Source: JAQBZY01 sp038117205
GTDB lineage: Bacteria; Pseudomonadota; Alphaproteobacteria; Rhodospirillales; Casp-alpha2
Length of the DNA stretch: 40,562 nucleotides
Direction: 5' to 3'
Assembly: GCA_038117205.1 (NCBI GenBank)
Contig: JAYOFL010000033.1
Location: 1 to 40,562 of the forward strand
The notes beneath the pieces are model-generated. The model ran no database searches. It was not told where the DNA came from and saw only the letters and a program-made list of their open reading frames with translations. Positions 1 to 7,766 of the stretch are shown here, piece by piece. How positions within the stretch are numbered: position 1 is the stretch's first letter; each line of letters opens with the position of its first letter. Both the position numbers and the translations under genes were made by a program.

Positions 1-612
1 CTGATCGACGCCGGCGCCGACTGCGTCAAGGTCGGCATCGGCCCCGGCACCATCTGCACGACGCGCATGGTCGCGGGCGTCGGCATGCCGCAGTTCTCGG
101 CCATCATGTCCGCCGCCGAGGCGTGCCGTAAGGCCGACATTCCGTTCATCGCCGACGGCGGCATCAAGTTCTCCGGCGACATCGCGAAGGCCATGGCGGC
201 CGGCGCCGAGTGCGTCATGATCGGCTCGCTGTTCGCCGGCACCGACGAGAGCCCGGGCGAGGTTCTCTTGTACCAGGGCCGCTCCTACAAGGCGTACCGC
301 GGCATGGGATCCTTGGGCGCCATGGCGCGCGGCTCCGCCGACCGTTACTTCCAGCAGGAGGTTTCTGACAATCTCAAGCTGGTGCCGGAAGGGGTCGAGG
401 GCCGGGTTCCCTACAAGGGGCCGATCGGCACCGTCATTCACCAGCTCGTCGGCGGTCTCCGCGCCGCCATGGGCTACACCGGTTCGAAGACGCTGGCCGA
501 TCTCCGCAAGAACGGCGAGTTCCGGCGCATCACCAACGCCGGTCTCCGCGAAAGCCACGTGCACGACATCACCATTACCCGCGAGGCGCCGAACTACCGC
601 GCCGAAGGCTAG
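1..612 (+). CDS. guaB: IMP dehydrogenase, C-terminal part (5' end outside window)
   Basis: The window opens in frame inside this gene and 203 residues up to the stop are visible. IMP dehydrogenase oxidises IMP to XMP with NAD+, the committed step of GMP synthesis, in the cytoplasm. The catalytic loop GPGTICTTR is present with its nucleophilic cysteine at visible residue 19. It is followed by the phosphate-binding DGGIKFSGDIAKA segment, the MIGSLFAGTDESPGE strand and the YRGMGSLGAM flap, all standard for the family. The C-terminal end with GVEGRVPYKGP is also typical. rsmB begins 14 bases downstream on the same strand, an arrangement common in Rhodospirillales, so the two are probably cotranscribed. 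The N-terminal part, including any CBS domains, cannot be seen. Confidence 0.97.
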   Translation: MIDAGADCVKVGIGPGTICTTRMVAGVGMPQFSAIMSAAEACRKADIPFIADGGIKFSGDIAKAMAAGAECVMIGSLFAGTDESPGEVLLYQGRSYKAYRGMGSLGAMARGSADRYFQQEVSDNLKLVPEGVEGRVPYKGPIGTVIHQLVGGLRAAMGYTGSKTLADLRKNGEFRRITNAGLRESHVHDITITREAPNYRAEG

Positions 613-626
613 GACGGCCGCCGCCG

Positions 627-1949
627 ATGACACCGGGCGCGCGGGCGCAGGCGGCCATCGAGTTGCTCGACGCCATCGCCGCCGAGGACCGGCCGGCGGA
701 TCAAATCCTCGACGACTATTTCCGGGCCCGGCGCTACGCCGGCTCCGGCGATCGCCGCGACGTGATGGAGCGGGTCTACGGCGTCATGCGCCGTCAGGCC
801 AAACTCGACTGGTGGATCGAACGCACCGGCGCCGGTGACGAACCGTCGGTGCGTCATCGCGTCATCGCCGATCTGGTCCTGGAAGGGCGGCTGGCGCCGG
901 ACGCCATGGCGGCGGCGTTTTCCGGCGCCCGGCATTGCCCGTCGGCGCTCGACGCGGCGGAAAGCACCCTTGTCGATGCCCTCTACGGCCGTCCCCTCGT
1001 GCATCGCGACATGCCGGACAACGTGCGCCTCGAATATCCGGAATGGATGGACAGGTCCTTTCGGGCGCTCTGGGGAGGCCGGCTCGAGACGGAAATGTCG
1101 GCCCTCAATCAGCCGGCGCCGGTCGATCTTCGCGTCAACACGCTGAAGTCGACGCCGGAAGATGCCCTGGCGGCGTTGCACGCCGACTATATTCAGGCCG
1201 AACCGACGCCCTTGTCGCCGATCGGCATCCGCGTTGCCGGCAAGGTCAGGCTCGGCGGCACCCGGGCCTTCAAGGAAGGCATGGTCGAGGTGCAGGACGA
1301 GGGTTCGCAGTTGATCTCGCTCCTGGTCGGCGCCCGGCCCGGCATGTCGGTCGTCGATTTCTGCGCCGGCGCCGGCGGCAAGACGCTGGCGCTCGCCGCC
1401 TCGATGGCGGAAGGCGGGCGCATCCGGGGCCGCCTCGTCGCCTGTGACGTTTCCGACTATCGCCTCAAACGGATGGCGCCTCGGCTCAGGCGGGCCGGCG
1501 CCGTCGGCGTGCAGGAACGGGTCGTTGCCGCCAAGGACGATCCCTGGGTCGCGGAAATGGCCGGTGCCTTCGACCGGGTGCTCGTCGACGTACCGTGCAC
1601 CGGAACCGGCAGCTGGCGGCGCGATCCCGGCATGCGCTGGCGATTCTCGCCGGCGGACCTCGATCACATCCGGGAAACGCAGGCCAAGATCGCCGACGAC
1701 GCGTCGCGCCTGGTCCGGCCGGGCGGCCGGTTGGTCTATGCGACTTGCTCTTTGCTGCAGGAAGAGAACGAACGGCAGTTGATCGAGTTCCTGGAACGGC
1801 ATCCTGATTTCCAGCCGACGGCCATCGACGCCGTCTGGTCGGAAACCGTGGGCGGTCCGCCGCCGCCGGCAGGTCCCGCGTTGCGGCTGAGCCCGGCGTC
1901 GACCGGGACGGACGGATTTTTCTGCGCCGTCGTCGAACGGCGCGCTTGA
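627..1949 (+). CDS. rsmB: 16S rRNA m5C967 methyltransferase RsmB-type
   Basis: A 440-residue RsmB/NOP-family RNA methyltransferase that uses SAM to form 5-methylcytosine, most likely at the RsmB site of 16S rRNA. The N-terminal 130 or so residues look like the NusB-like RNA-binding domain. The Rossmann methyltransferase part follows, with the SAM motif VVDFCAGAGGKTLALA. Both catalytic cysteines are present: C324 in the PCTGTG motif and C374 in the YATCSLL motif. Length is close to E. coli RsmB (429 residues). It follows guaB by 14 bases and precedes an aminotransferase by 16 bases, suggesting one transcript. Exact RNA target within the NOP family is inferred from the NusB-like N-terminus and length. 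Confidence 0.93.
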   Translation: MTPGARAQAAIELLDAIAAEDRPADQILDDYFRARRYAGSGDRRDVMERVYGVMRRQAKLDWWIERTGAGDEPSVRHRVIADLVLEGRLAPDAMAAAFSGARHCPSALDAAESTLVDALYGRPLVHRDMPDNVRLEYPEWMDRSFRALWGGRLETEMSALNQPAPVDLRVNTLKSTPEDALAALHADYIQAEPTPLSPIGIRVAGKVRLGGTRAFKEGMVEVQDEGSQLISLLVGARPGMSVVDFCAGAGGKTLALAASMAEGGRIRGRLVACDVSDYRLKRMAPRLRRAGAVGVQERVVAAKDDPWVAEMAGAFDRVLVDVPCTGTGSWRRDPGMRWRFSPADLDHIRETQAKIADDASRLVRPGGRLVYATCSLLQEENERQLIEFLERHPDFQPTAIDAVWSETVGGPPPPAGPALRLSPASTGTDGFFCAVVERRA

Positions 1950-1965
1950 GGGGAGAGAACGCGAC

Positions 1966-3249
1966 ATGACGAAACCTGGCCTCGGCCGTAAACGGGCGCT
2001 GGAAGTCTTTCCCGCCGGCATCTCCAACGGCGAATACGGCCTGCCGGCGTCCGACATCGTCGTCATGGCGCGGGGCGAGGGCTGCCGGCTCTGGGACAGC
2101 GACGGCAACGAGTGGCTCGACATGTCGATGGGCTGGGGTTCGGTGCTGGTCGGGCACGCCCGGCCGGAGGTCGTCGAGGCTGTTGTTCGCCAGGCGCCGC
2201 TCGGCTCCAACTTCGCCTATCTGAACGAGCACGCGCTGGCCCTCGCCGACGAGGTCGTGCGGCTGTCGCCGGCCGCCCAGCGCGTCCGCTTCTGCGCGTC
2301 GGGGACCGAGGCCACCATGTACTGCCAGCGCCTCGCGCGCGGTTTCACCGGCAAGCCGAAGATTCTGAAATTCGAAGGCGCGTACCACGGCGCCAACGAG
2401 GCCGGCGTCACCAGCCTGTTCGCGAGCGGCACCGTCAATTTCCCGACGCCGGAACTGACCAGCGCCGGCACGCCGGCGGCGGCGGAGCACCTGCTGGTCG
2501 CGCCCTACAACGACATCGAGGCGTTCCGTTCCATCCTCGCCGAGCACAAGGACGTCATCGCCGCCGTACTGATGGAGCCGTTGCAGCGGTGTACGCCGCC
2601 GAAGCCGGGATACCTCGCCGCCGTTCGCGCCGCCTGCGACGAGTTCGGCGTGCTCCTGATTTTCGACGAGGTGGTGACGGGCTTCCGGCTCGCCTACGGC
2701 GGCGCCCAGGAATATTACGGCGTCGTCCCCGATCTGGTGGCCTACGGCAAGGCGCTCGGTGGCGGCTCTCCCATCGGCGCCTTCGGCGGCCGCGCCGATA
2801 TCATGGAGATGGTGGCGGAGGACCGGATCGGCGGTAAGGACTACGTCTGGATGGCCTCCACTCTCGGCGGCAATCCGATTTCGACGGCGGCGGCCGGCGC
2901 CGCGCTTGCGGTGTTCCGAACGCCCGGCACCTACGAGAAGCTCCGCGCGCTCGGCGAGGAACTGCGGGCCGGACTGCGCCGCGCCCTCGACGACCGGGGG
3001 CTCGTCGGGCAGGTGATCGGCGACGGACCGTTGGCGCAGGTCGTGTTTTCGCCGGACCCGGTTTTCGACTACCGCAGCACCAAGAAGGGCGACAGCACGA
3101 AGGGCCGGGCGGTCATGCTTTCCCTGTTCCGTCAGCGAATATTTCTAAACCCTATGGGTACCAAGCTGTACCTTTCCCTAGCGCACGACAGCACGGCGGT
3201 GGGAGAGTTCCTCGCCCGGCTTGGCCGGGCGCTCGACGATTTGGCTTAG
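1966..3249 (+). CDS. class III PLP aminotransferase, glutamate-1-semialdehyde aminomutase-like
   Basis: A 427-residue fold-type I PLP enzyme of the class III aminotransferase family, most similar in layout to glutamate-1-semialdehyde 2,1-aminomutase. Seen: the ASGTEATMYCQRLARG cofactor-phosphate segment, the GAYHG motif, the FDEVVTGFR motif with the PLP-pyridine Asp, and the Schiff-base lysine K262 in AYGKALGGGSPIGAF. The ATG is preceded by a GGGGAGAG ribosome site. Alphaproteobacteria normally make 5-aminolevulinate with ALA synthase, so a true HemL role in tetrapyrrole synthesis is unlikely; HemL-like paralogues usually act on other amino-ketones or amino acids. The substrate cannot be told from sequence. 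It lies directly behind rsmB, where guaA is often found in relatives. Confidence 0.88.
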   Translation: MTKPGLGRKRALEVFPAGISNGEYGLPASDIVVMARGEGCRLWDSDGNEWLDMSMGWGSVLVGHARPEVVEAVVRQAPLGSNFAYLNEHALALADEVVRLSPAAQRVRFCASGTEATMYCQRLARGFTGKPKILKFEGAYHGANEAGVTSLFASGTVNFPTPELTSAGTPAAAEHLLVAPYNDIEAFRSILAEHKDVIAAVLMEPLQRCTPPKPGYLAAVRAACDEFGVLLIFDEVVTGFRLAYGGAQEYYGVVPDLVAYGKALGGGSPIGAFGGRADIMEMVAEDRIGGKDYVWMASTLGGNPISTAAAGAALAVFRTPGTYEKLRALGEELRAGLRRALDDRGLVGQVIGDGPLAQVVFSPDPVFDYRSTKKGDSTKGRAVMLSLFRQRIFLNPMGTKLYLSLAHDSTAVGEFLARLGRALDDLA

Positions 3250-3346
3250 AAAATGTATTCCATCCGACCCTTGTGGTCCCTCGTCGGCAGTATGGCGTCG
3301 TGGTAATGTCCGCCATCCACAACCCTTTTTGGTAAGGACATCCAAA

Positions 3347-3658
3347 ATGTTCAGGACTATGTTGGGCGCCACCACGGCTATCGCCCTGGCGTTGGCGTTT
3401 ACCGCCACTCCCGTCACCATCGATTCCACGGGCGTTTCGCTGAAGTCGGCGCACGCGCAGGCGACCCCGGCGACCCCGGCCGAGCCGGCGAAGAAGGACG
3501 CCACGAAGAAGGAAAAGCCGGCGAAGAAGGAAAAGGCCGAAAAGAAGGACAAGCCGAAGAAGGAAAAAGCCGCGAAGAAGGAAAAGGCTCCTAAGAAGGA
3601 GAAGGCTGCCGCGAAGAAGGAAGCCGCTCCGGGCCAGGAAAAGAAGAAGACTCAGTAA
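3347..3658 (+). CDS. small exported lysine/alanine-rich protein
   Basis: 103 residues starting at the ATG that follows a GGTAAGGA ribosome site. Residues 1-37 look like a Sec signal peptide: basic start, hydrophobic core at about 8-20, and an AHA/AQA cleavage region near 35-39. The rest is low complexity: about 25 lysines in the last 56 residues, arranged as repeated KKEK, KKDK and AKKE blocks with Ala and Pro. It has no recognisable domain and resembles histone-H1-like or PAKKA-type tails, except that it appears to be exported. A strongly basic periplasmic or surface peptide could bind LPS, polysaccharide or nucleic acid; this is inference. A strong terminator follows 26 bases after the stop, supporting a real transcription unit. 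Confidence 0.72.
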   Translation: MFRTMLGATTAIALALAFTATPVTIDSTGVSLKSAHAQATPATPAEPAKKDATKKEKPAKKEKAEKKDKPKKEKAAKKEKAPKKEKAAAKKEAAPGQEKKKTQ

Positions 3659-3684
3659 TTCGAGCTTCGTCGAGTTCCGTAACA

Positions 3685-3713
3685 CGCGGGGGCCGAAAGG
3701 CCCCCGCGTTTAC
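3685..3713 (+). terminator. rho-independent terminator after the lysine-rich gene
   Basis: A perfect 10-bp GC stem, CGCGGGGGCC with GGCCCCCGCG, closed by a GAAA tetraloop and followed by TTTACG. It sits 26 bases beyond the stop of the small exported gene. The U-tract is short, but stem and loop are typical. It may also act on convergent transcripts from the minus-strand gene ending at 3887. Confidence 0.85.
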
Positions 3714-3886
3714 GTTTGCTGAACGAATTCCGGCGACCCTACACCATTGCATCGGAGTGAACGCCATGAAGACAGCAATGGTGACTATGGCCGGCCGCGA
3801 GGACGAACATCCCCTCGACGGGCCGCACCCGACCGACCTCCGCTGACGTGCCGACCCGGACCGCCTGACGCGCAGGCGGCGTCGGT

Positions 3887-4795
3887 TCAACGCATGCGGT
3901 CGTGACGCTCGAAATCGTTTTCGAGATCGAGGAACTTCCGTTCGGCCGTGCCATCGCCGGCGATGCCGTCGAGGGCGTCCGTCTTGCAGTGAAAACACAC
4001 GCGGTCCCGCGTCGCCTTGGCGTCGCGGCTCCACTGGCCGTCCTTTTCCGGCGGTAGGGCCGGCACCGACGGGTATTTCGAAAGCATGTAATAGAAAAAC
4101 GCGGCGCGCTGCTTGTCGATCGCCTTGCAGAGATCGACGGCCCGCCGCACGAGAACGACACCGCTATTGCCGCCCGGATCGGGTGGCGGTGGGGGCGTGT
4201 CGTCCTCCTCGACCAGTTGCGCCTCCATCTTTTCCGCGACGGCGGCAAGCGACTGCGCGGCCTGGCTCATGCCGGCGGCGTAGATGTCCATGCCGGCCGG
4301 CGTCGATGCCGCGCCGCTCGCCGTCGGGGCCTCTGCGACGGGCGTCGGCGCTCCCGCACCCGTCATTGCCGTGGAAGGGTGTGGCGTCGGTTGCTGTGAA
4401 GTCTGCGGTGCCGACGTGACGGCCGACGGCGCCGCGGACACGTTCGACGCGGCGGGCGCCGCCGAGAGTGGCGGCAACGGCGTCGATGCCGGGAGGGCGG
4501 GGGCGTATCCGGTCGTCGGACCCAGCGTCGGACCCGGCGTCGGCGTGGCGGCCGGCTTCGGCGGGGACGGCCGCGCCGCCGAACGCTTGGATCGCTTGAC
4601 GGTTTCGGGGGATTGGTCGTCGTCGATCAGGCTGAAGCGGATTTCCAGCATCTGTCCGTTCTTGGCGCCGACGGGCAGGCCCTTGAACGGGTATTCGTCG
4701 GCGTCGTCCGGTAGCTTGAAGGTGACGGTACGGCCCGTTGTGCTGCTGTCGCTCCAGCGCATCAGGCGGACCTTATAGGCGTCTTCGTCACTCAT
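3887..4795 (-). CDS. uncharacterised protein with Pro/Ala-rich linker and C-terminal CxxC
   Basis: 302 residues from the ATG at 4795; a longer frame to 4954 exists, but its extra N-terminus is low-quality Arg/Pro/Ser sequence. Residues 1-60 form a compact beta-rich region beginning with LMRWSDSSTTGRTVTFKLPD and containing YPFKGL and GQMLEI. This pattern is reminiscent of small proteins of unknown function seen in alphaproteobacterial and prophage genomes (recalled, not searched). A long Pro/Ala/Ser/Thr-rich linker follows, then a C-terminal alpha-helical region with an RRAVDLCKAIDKQRAAFFYYML segment and a CFHC motif near the end. No signal peptide or membrane helix is seen. It lies convergent to the terminator at 3685 and divergent from the TerB-like gene. 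No function is assigned. Confidence 0.7.
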   Translation of the reverse strand: MSDEDAYKVRLMRWSDSSTTGRTVTFKLPDDADEYPFKGLPVGAKNGQMLEIRFSLIDDDQSPETVKRSKRSAARPSPPKPAATPTPGPTLGPTTGYAPALPASTPLPPLSAAPAASNVSAAPSAVTSAPQTSQQPTPHPSTAMTGAGAPTPVAEAPTASGAASTPAGMDIYAAGMSQAAQSLAAVAEKMEAQLVEEDDTPPPPPDPGGNSGVVLVRRAVDLCKAIDKQRAAFFYYMLSKYPSVPALPPEKDGQWSRDAKATRDRVCFHCKTDALDGIAGDGTAERKFLDLENDFERHDRMR

Positions 4796-4922
4796 CCGGC
4801 GGTTTCCGATCGTTGCGGTTGAGGGCGAGTGTAACAGAGCGCGACGTATTTGCGTCAACGGGCGTTGTGCCCGAACGCGGATGCGGGCTAACCTTTCGGA
4901 AAGGGAAGGGATTGGCGGAAAG

Positions 4923-5006
4923 ATGGGCGGAGTCCTCTCGTCGCTGACCGGCATGTTTTAGGAACACCTGGAGCGCCAGCGGAACCGGCCGTTCCTGCAG
5001 GCGGTC
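4923..5006 (+). other. in-frame 5' extension of the TerB-like gene, interrupted by an amber codon
   Basis: Reading in the frame of the downstream gene, an ATG at 4923 behind a GGCGGAAAG sequence encodes MGGVLSSLTGMF. A TAG at 4959-4961 follows, and then fifteen sense codons (EHLERQRNRPFLQAV) run straight into the methionine at 5007. The post-stop stretch reads like the usual start of the TerB-like fold, where a helix rich in Arg/Gln precedes an FLxAVMAACALVA segment. The simplest reading is a gene whose native N-terminus is cut by a nonsense codon, or a sequencing error; re-initiation downstream is also possible. Confidence 0.6.
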
Positions 5007-5411
5007 ATGGCGGCCTGTGCCCTCGTCGCGACGACCGACGGCGAGGTCAGCTTCGCGGAAAATGTCCGGGTCGATCAGATTCTCTCCACCCTCGACCGGC
5101 TCAAGGTGTTCGATCCGCACGAAGGCGTCGACATCTTCCGTGATTTCTGCGACGGCATCCTGGCCGACCCGAAGAAGGGCCATGACGACGCGCTCGCCGC
5201 CATCCAGCCCATCGCCGGCGATGTCGAGACCGGCGCGTTGCTGCTGCGCATCTGCCTAGCCGTCAGCGAGGCGGACGGTGAAGCGAGCCTCGCCGACCAG
5301 ATAGAGATCGTGACGCTGTGTTCGCGTTTCGGCATCGACCCCGCTGAGTGCGGGCTCTACATCGACGTGCCGGTCGAGGATTTCCTGGCCGGCAAGATTC
5401 AACCGAAATAG
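5007..5411 (+). CDS. TerB-like protein (N-terminus uncertain)
   Basis: 134 residues from the first ATG after an in-frame amber codon. The all-helical sequence has two acidic TerB-type motifs, TTDGEVSFAE near residue 9 and EADGEASLADQ near residue 88, which in TerB-family proteins form a metal-binding pair. It ends with a helix carrying SRFGIDPAECGLY. TerB-like proteins are cytoplasmic or membrane-associated and occur in stress and membrane-surveillance contexts; a link to tellurite is not implied by the single domain. No strong ribosome site precedes 5007 (only GCAGGCGG), so translation may really begin upstream or be lost. No other ter genes are nearby. Convergent with the next gene. Confidence 0.68.
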   Translation: MAACALVATTDGEVSFAENVRVDQILSTLDRLKVFDPHEGVDIFRDFCDGILADPKKGHDDALAAIQPIAGDVETGALLLRICLAVSEADGEASLADQIEIVTLCSRFGIDPAECGLYIDVPVEDFLAGKIQPK

Positions 5412-5430
5412 CGGGCTTTTCAGCCGGGCG

Positions 5431-5739
5431 TCACTTGCCGCAGGTGGCGAGCGCCTGGGTGACGCTGGCTGCCGTGGTCGCCGCCGTCGTCGTGGCGAGG
5501 CTCGAGAACGACATGCCGCCGCCGCCAGCCTGCTGGGCCAGGAAGCCGGCCAGCGCCGTCGCCGGCACCGTCTGCGCCACCTGCTTTAGCGTGCACGAAC
5601 ACACCCCTTCGCTGGCACCCCGCTTGCCGGTACACCAGTCGAGGAATTGTTGCTGTTCGGCGGCGGAATAGGCTTCCAAGGCGGCGGCGGGAAGTGTGGA
5701 CGCTGCGAACAGAGTGGCGGCGATGATGGCTTTACGCAT
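5431..5739 (-). CDS. small exported four-cysteine protein
   Basis: 102 residues with a clear Sec signal peptide: MRK, then a hydrophobic AIIAATLFAAS core and an AAALEA cleavage region near residue 20. The mature part has an acidic, Gln-rich helix and four cysteines (C36, C47, C49, C100), so two disulfides in the periplasm are plausible. Residues 71-95 are Gly/Ala/Thr-rich. The family is not recognised. It sits 24 bases downstream of the MscS gene on the same strand and may be cotranscribed with it. Confidence 0.7.
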   Translation of the reverse strand: MRKAIIAATLFAASTLPAAALEAYSAAEQQQFLDWCTGKRGASEGVCSCTLKQVAQTVPATALAGFLAQQAGGGGMSFSSLATTTAATTAASVTQALATCGK

Positions 5740-5763
5740 GTCGGGTACCTCGGTTGGAAACGC

Positions 5764-6654
5764 TCAGATTATCCGGTCTTCGACGGTTTCGTCGTCGTCG
5801 GCGGAAAGCGACGGCGGGGCCACGGCCGCCGGCGCGCCCGGCATCAGCTTGATGCCGGCATCGCGCAGCGCCGCGAGCACCCGCTCGTTGACGGCGTAAC
5901 GCGTTTCGAAATAACGGCTCGACGGCACCCAGAAGCGAAGCCCGAGCACGATGCCGCCGTACGCGAAGTCGTGCACGCCGATCTGTGGCTCCATGTCGCC
6001 GTCGACGCCGGAGACTTCCGTGACGGCCTTGCGGAGCGCGGCGAGCGCCGCTTCCGTGTCCTGTCCGTCGGCGATAGCGACTTTCGTCTGGACGACGCGC
6101 CGCGTATCGGAATTGACGATGACCTTGCCGACGATTTCCTTGTTCGGGATGGTGATCCGTTCCCCGTCCTCGCCGACCAGCACGGTATTAGCGAGCGAGA
6201 CATGCTCGACGACGCCGGAGCAGCCCTTTGCGATGGTGATCGTGTTGCCGACCGTGAACGGCCTGGACAGGATGATCGAGACGCCGGCCCCGTAGTTGGA
6301 GAGCGGGCCCTGCACCGCCATGGTCACGCCGAAGGCGCCGGCGCCGGCAAGCGCGATCAGAGACGCGATGGAAATGCCGAAGTTGCCGAGCGTGATGATC
6401 ACCAGCATCACGACGGCGACGATCTTGGCGACGCTGCCGATGAAGCGCGCCAGCGTGACGTCGACGTTCTTCTTTTCGAGCATGCCGGTGACGCGGCCGC
6501 CGAGCATGGCCGCGATCTTGAGGCCGATCAACAGGAAGACCAACGCGCCCAGAATCTGGAAGCCGTAGGTGACGACGAACTGCATGGCGATATCGAGCCA
6601 CTTCGACGCCGTTTCGACGCCCTGGCCGACGGTTTCGGTGGTGATCTTATCCAT
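5764..6654 (-). CDS. small-conductance mechanosensitive channel, MscS family
   Basis: 296 residues, the length of the short E. coli MscS. Three membrane helices are visible: about residues 25-50, 65-90 and 95-130. The third has the glycine/alanine-rich pore-lining pattern AGAGAFGVTMAVQGPLSNY, followed by the SIILSRPFTVGNTI linker into the beta domain with RITIPNKEIVGKVIVNSD. These channels open under membrane tension and release solutes on hypo-osmotic shock from the inner membrane. The C-terminal domain has the usual alpha/beta pattern and ends with an acidic tail. It is followed by the secreted cysteine protein. Confidence 0.92.
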   Translation of the reverse strand: MDKITTETVGQGVETASKWLDIAMQFVVTYGFQILGALVFLLIGLKIAAMLGGRVTGMLEKKNVDVTLARFIGSVAKIVAVVMLVIITLGNFGISIASLIALAGAGAFGVTMAVQGPLSNYGAGVSIILSRPFTVGNTITIAKGCSGVVEHVSLANTVLVGEDGERITIPNKEIVGKVIVNSDTRRVVQTKVAIADGQDTEAALAALRKAVTEVSGVDGDMEPQIGVHDFAYGGIVLGLRFWVPSSRYFETRYAVNERVLAALRDAGIKLMPGAPAAVAPPSLSADDDETVEDRII

Positions 6655-6734
6655 CCGGACCCCCTTGGTTAGAGAGGGATTATGGCACGATCCGGGGCGA
6701 AGGAAATGGGGAACGGGGCCGAAAAGAGGGGACC

Positions 6735-7694
6735 TCAGGCGATCCGGTTGCGGGGAGCGCCGGTCTGGAATGCCTCGATATTCTCGACCAACTGGTCGGC
6801 CAGCGCCTGCATGGCGGGGGCGCTGGCCCAGGCGACGTGCGGCGTCAGGATGAAATTCTTCCGCGTCGCGAGCGCCATGAACGGGTGATCGGCGGGCGGC
6901 GGTTCGGCCGGCAGCACGTCGATGCCGGCACCGCCCAGGCAGCCGCCTTCGATGGCGCGGACCAGCGCCGCTTCGTCGATCAGACCGCCGCGCGAGGTAT
7001 TGATCAGGATCGCTCCCGGTTTCATGGCGGCGAATTCGGCGTCACCCATCAGGTTCGCCGTTTCCGCCATCAGCGGACAGTGCAGCGTGATGACATCCGC
7101 CGTCGCCAGCATTTCGGCGAACGGGACGCGCGGCGCCGCCGGTGCCGGATCGCCCTTGCGGCCGGCGAACACGGCCTCCATGCCGAAGCCCTCGGCAATA
7201 CGCGCTACCGCCGACCCGATGGCGCCGGAACCGACGATGCCGAGACGCGCGCCGCCGAGATCGCCGATCGTGTGGGTGAAGAAGGAAAACTGTCCCGCCC
7301 GCTGCCATTCGCCGTCGATGACGTCGTCCCGATAACCGACGAGATTGCGCCGAAGCGCCAGCATCAGTGCGAAGACGTGCTCGGGGACGGTGCGGATGGC
7401 GTAGCCACGGACATTGGAGACGACGATGCCGCGCGCCTTGCAGGCGGCGCCGTCGACGATGTCGGTGCCTGTCGCCGCGACGCCGATATAGCGGAGGTCG
7501 GGCAGCCGCTCGATGACATCGGCACGGATCGGCGTCTTGTTGGTGATGGCGATGGTGGCGCCGGCGAGCCGCTCGGCGACGTCGGCGGGCGACGTCCGGG
7601 GGTGATTGATCCATTCGTGTGGAAAGGCGGGGGAACGAATGACGACGCCTGGGGCGATGGTGTCCCGGTCGAGAAATACGATGCGTGCCGTCAC
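6735..7694 (-). CDS. D-isomer-specific 2-hydroxyacid dehydrogenase
   Basis: 319 residues from a GTG at 7694 that follows a CGAGGGGGC ribosome site; an ATG 18 codons upstream also opens the frame, but the added residues do not resemble the family. The enzyme reduces or oxidises a 2-keto/2-hydroxy acid with NAD(P)H, for example glyoxylate or hydroxypyruvate. Visible: the Rossmann GIVGSGAIGSAVA motif, and the catalytic triad with Arg in NTSRGGLID, Glu in DVLPAEPP and His in TPHVAWAS. The VRGYAIRTVPEHVFALMLAL segment is typical of the glycerate dehydrogenase branch. Substrate is not fixed by the sequence. The gene stands alone, upstream of the MscS gene. Confidence 0.92.
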   Translation of the reverse strand: MTARIVFLDRDTIAPGVVIRSPAFPHEWINHPRTSPADVAERLAGATIAITNKTPIRADVIERLPDLRYIGVAATGTDIVDGAACKARGIVVSNVRGYAIRTVPEHVFALMLALRRNLVGYRDDVIDGEWQRAGQFSFFTHTIGDLGGARLGIVGSGAIGSAVARIAEGFGMEAVFAGRKGDPAPAAPRVPFAEMLATADVITLHCPLMAETANLMGDAEFAAMKPGAILINTSRGGLIDEAALVRAIEGGCLGGAGIDVLPAEPPPADHPFMALATRKNFILTPHVAWASAPAMQALADQLVENIEAFQTGAPRNRIA

Positions 7695-7766
7695 GTCTGC
7701 CCCCTCGTTGCGATGGGGACATTCTCCGCACACCCGGGGCGGCGTCAACCGCTCAGGGATTGTATT

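Noticed and set aside
609..2210. Long minus-strand open frame (533 codons) over rsmB
   Set aside because: Arg/Pro/Gly-rich translation with no family motif; shadow of rsmB caused by high GC. rsmB has complete catalytic motifs.
5007..5411. Tellurite-resistance operon
   Set aside because: Only a single TerB-like domain; no terC, terD or terE in the window, so the name is used only for the fold.
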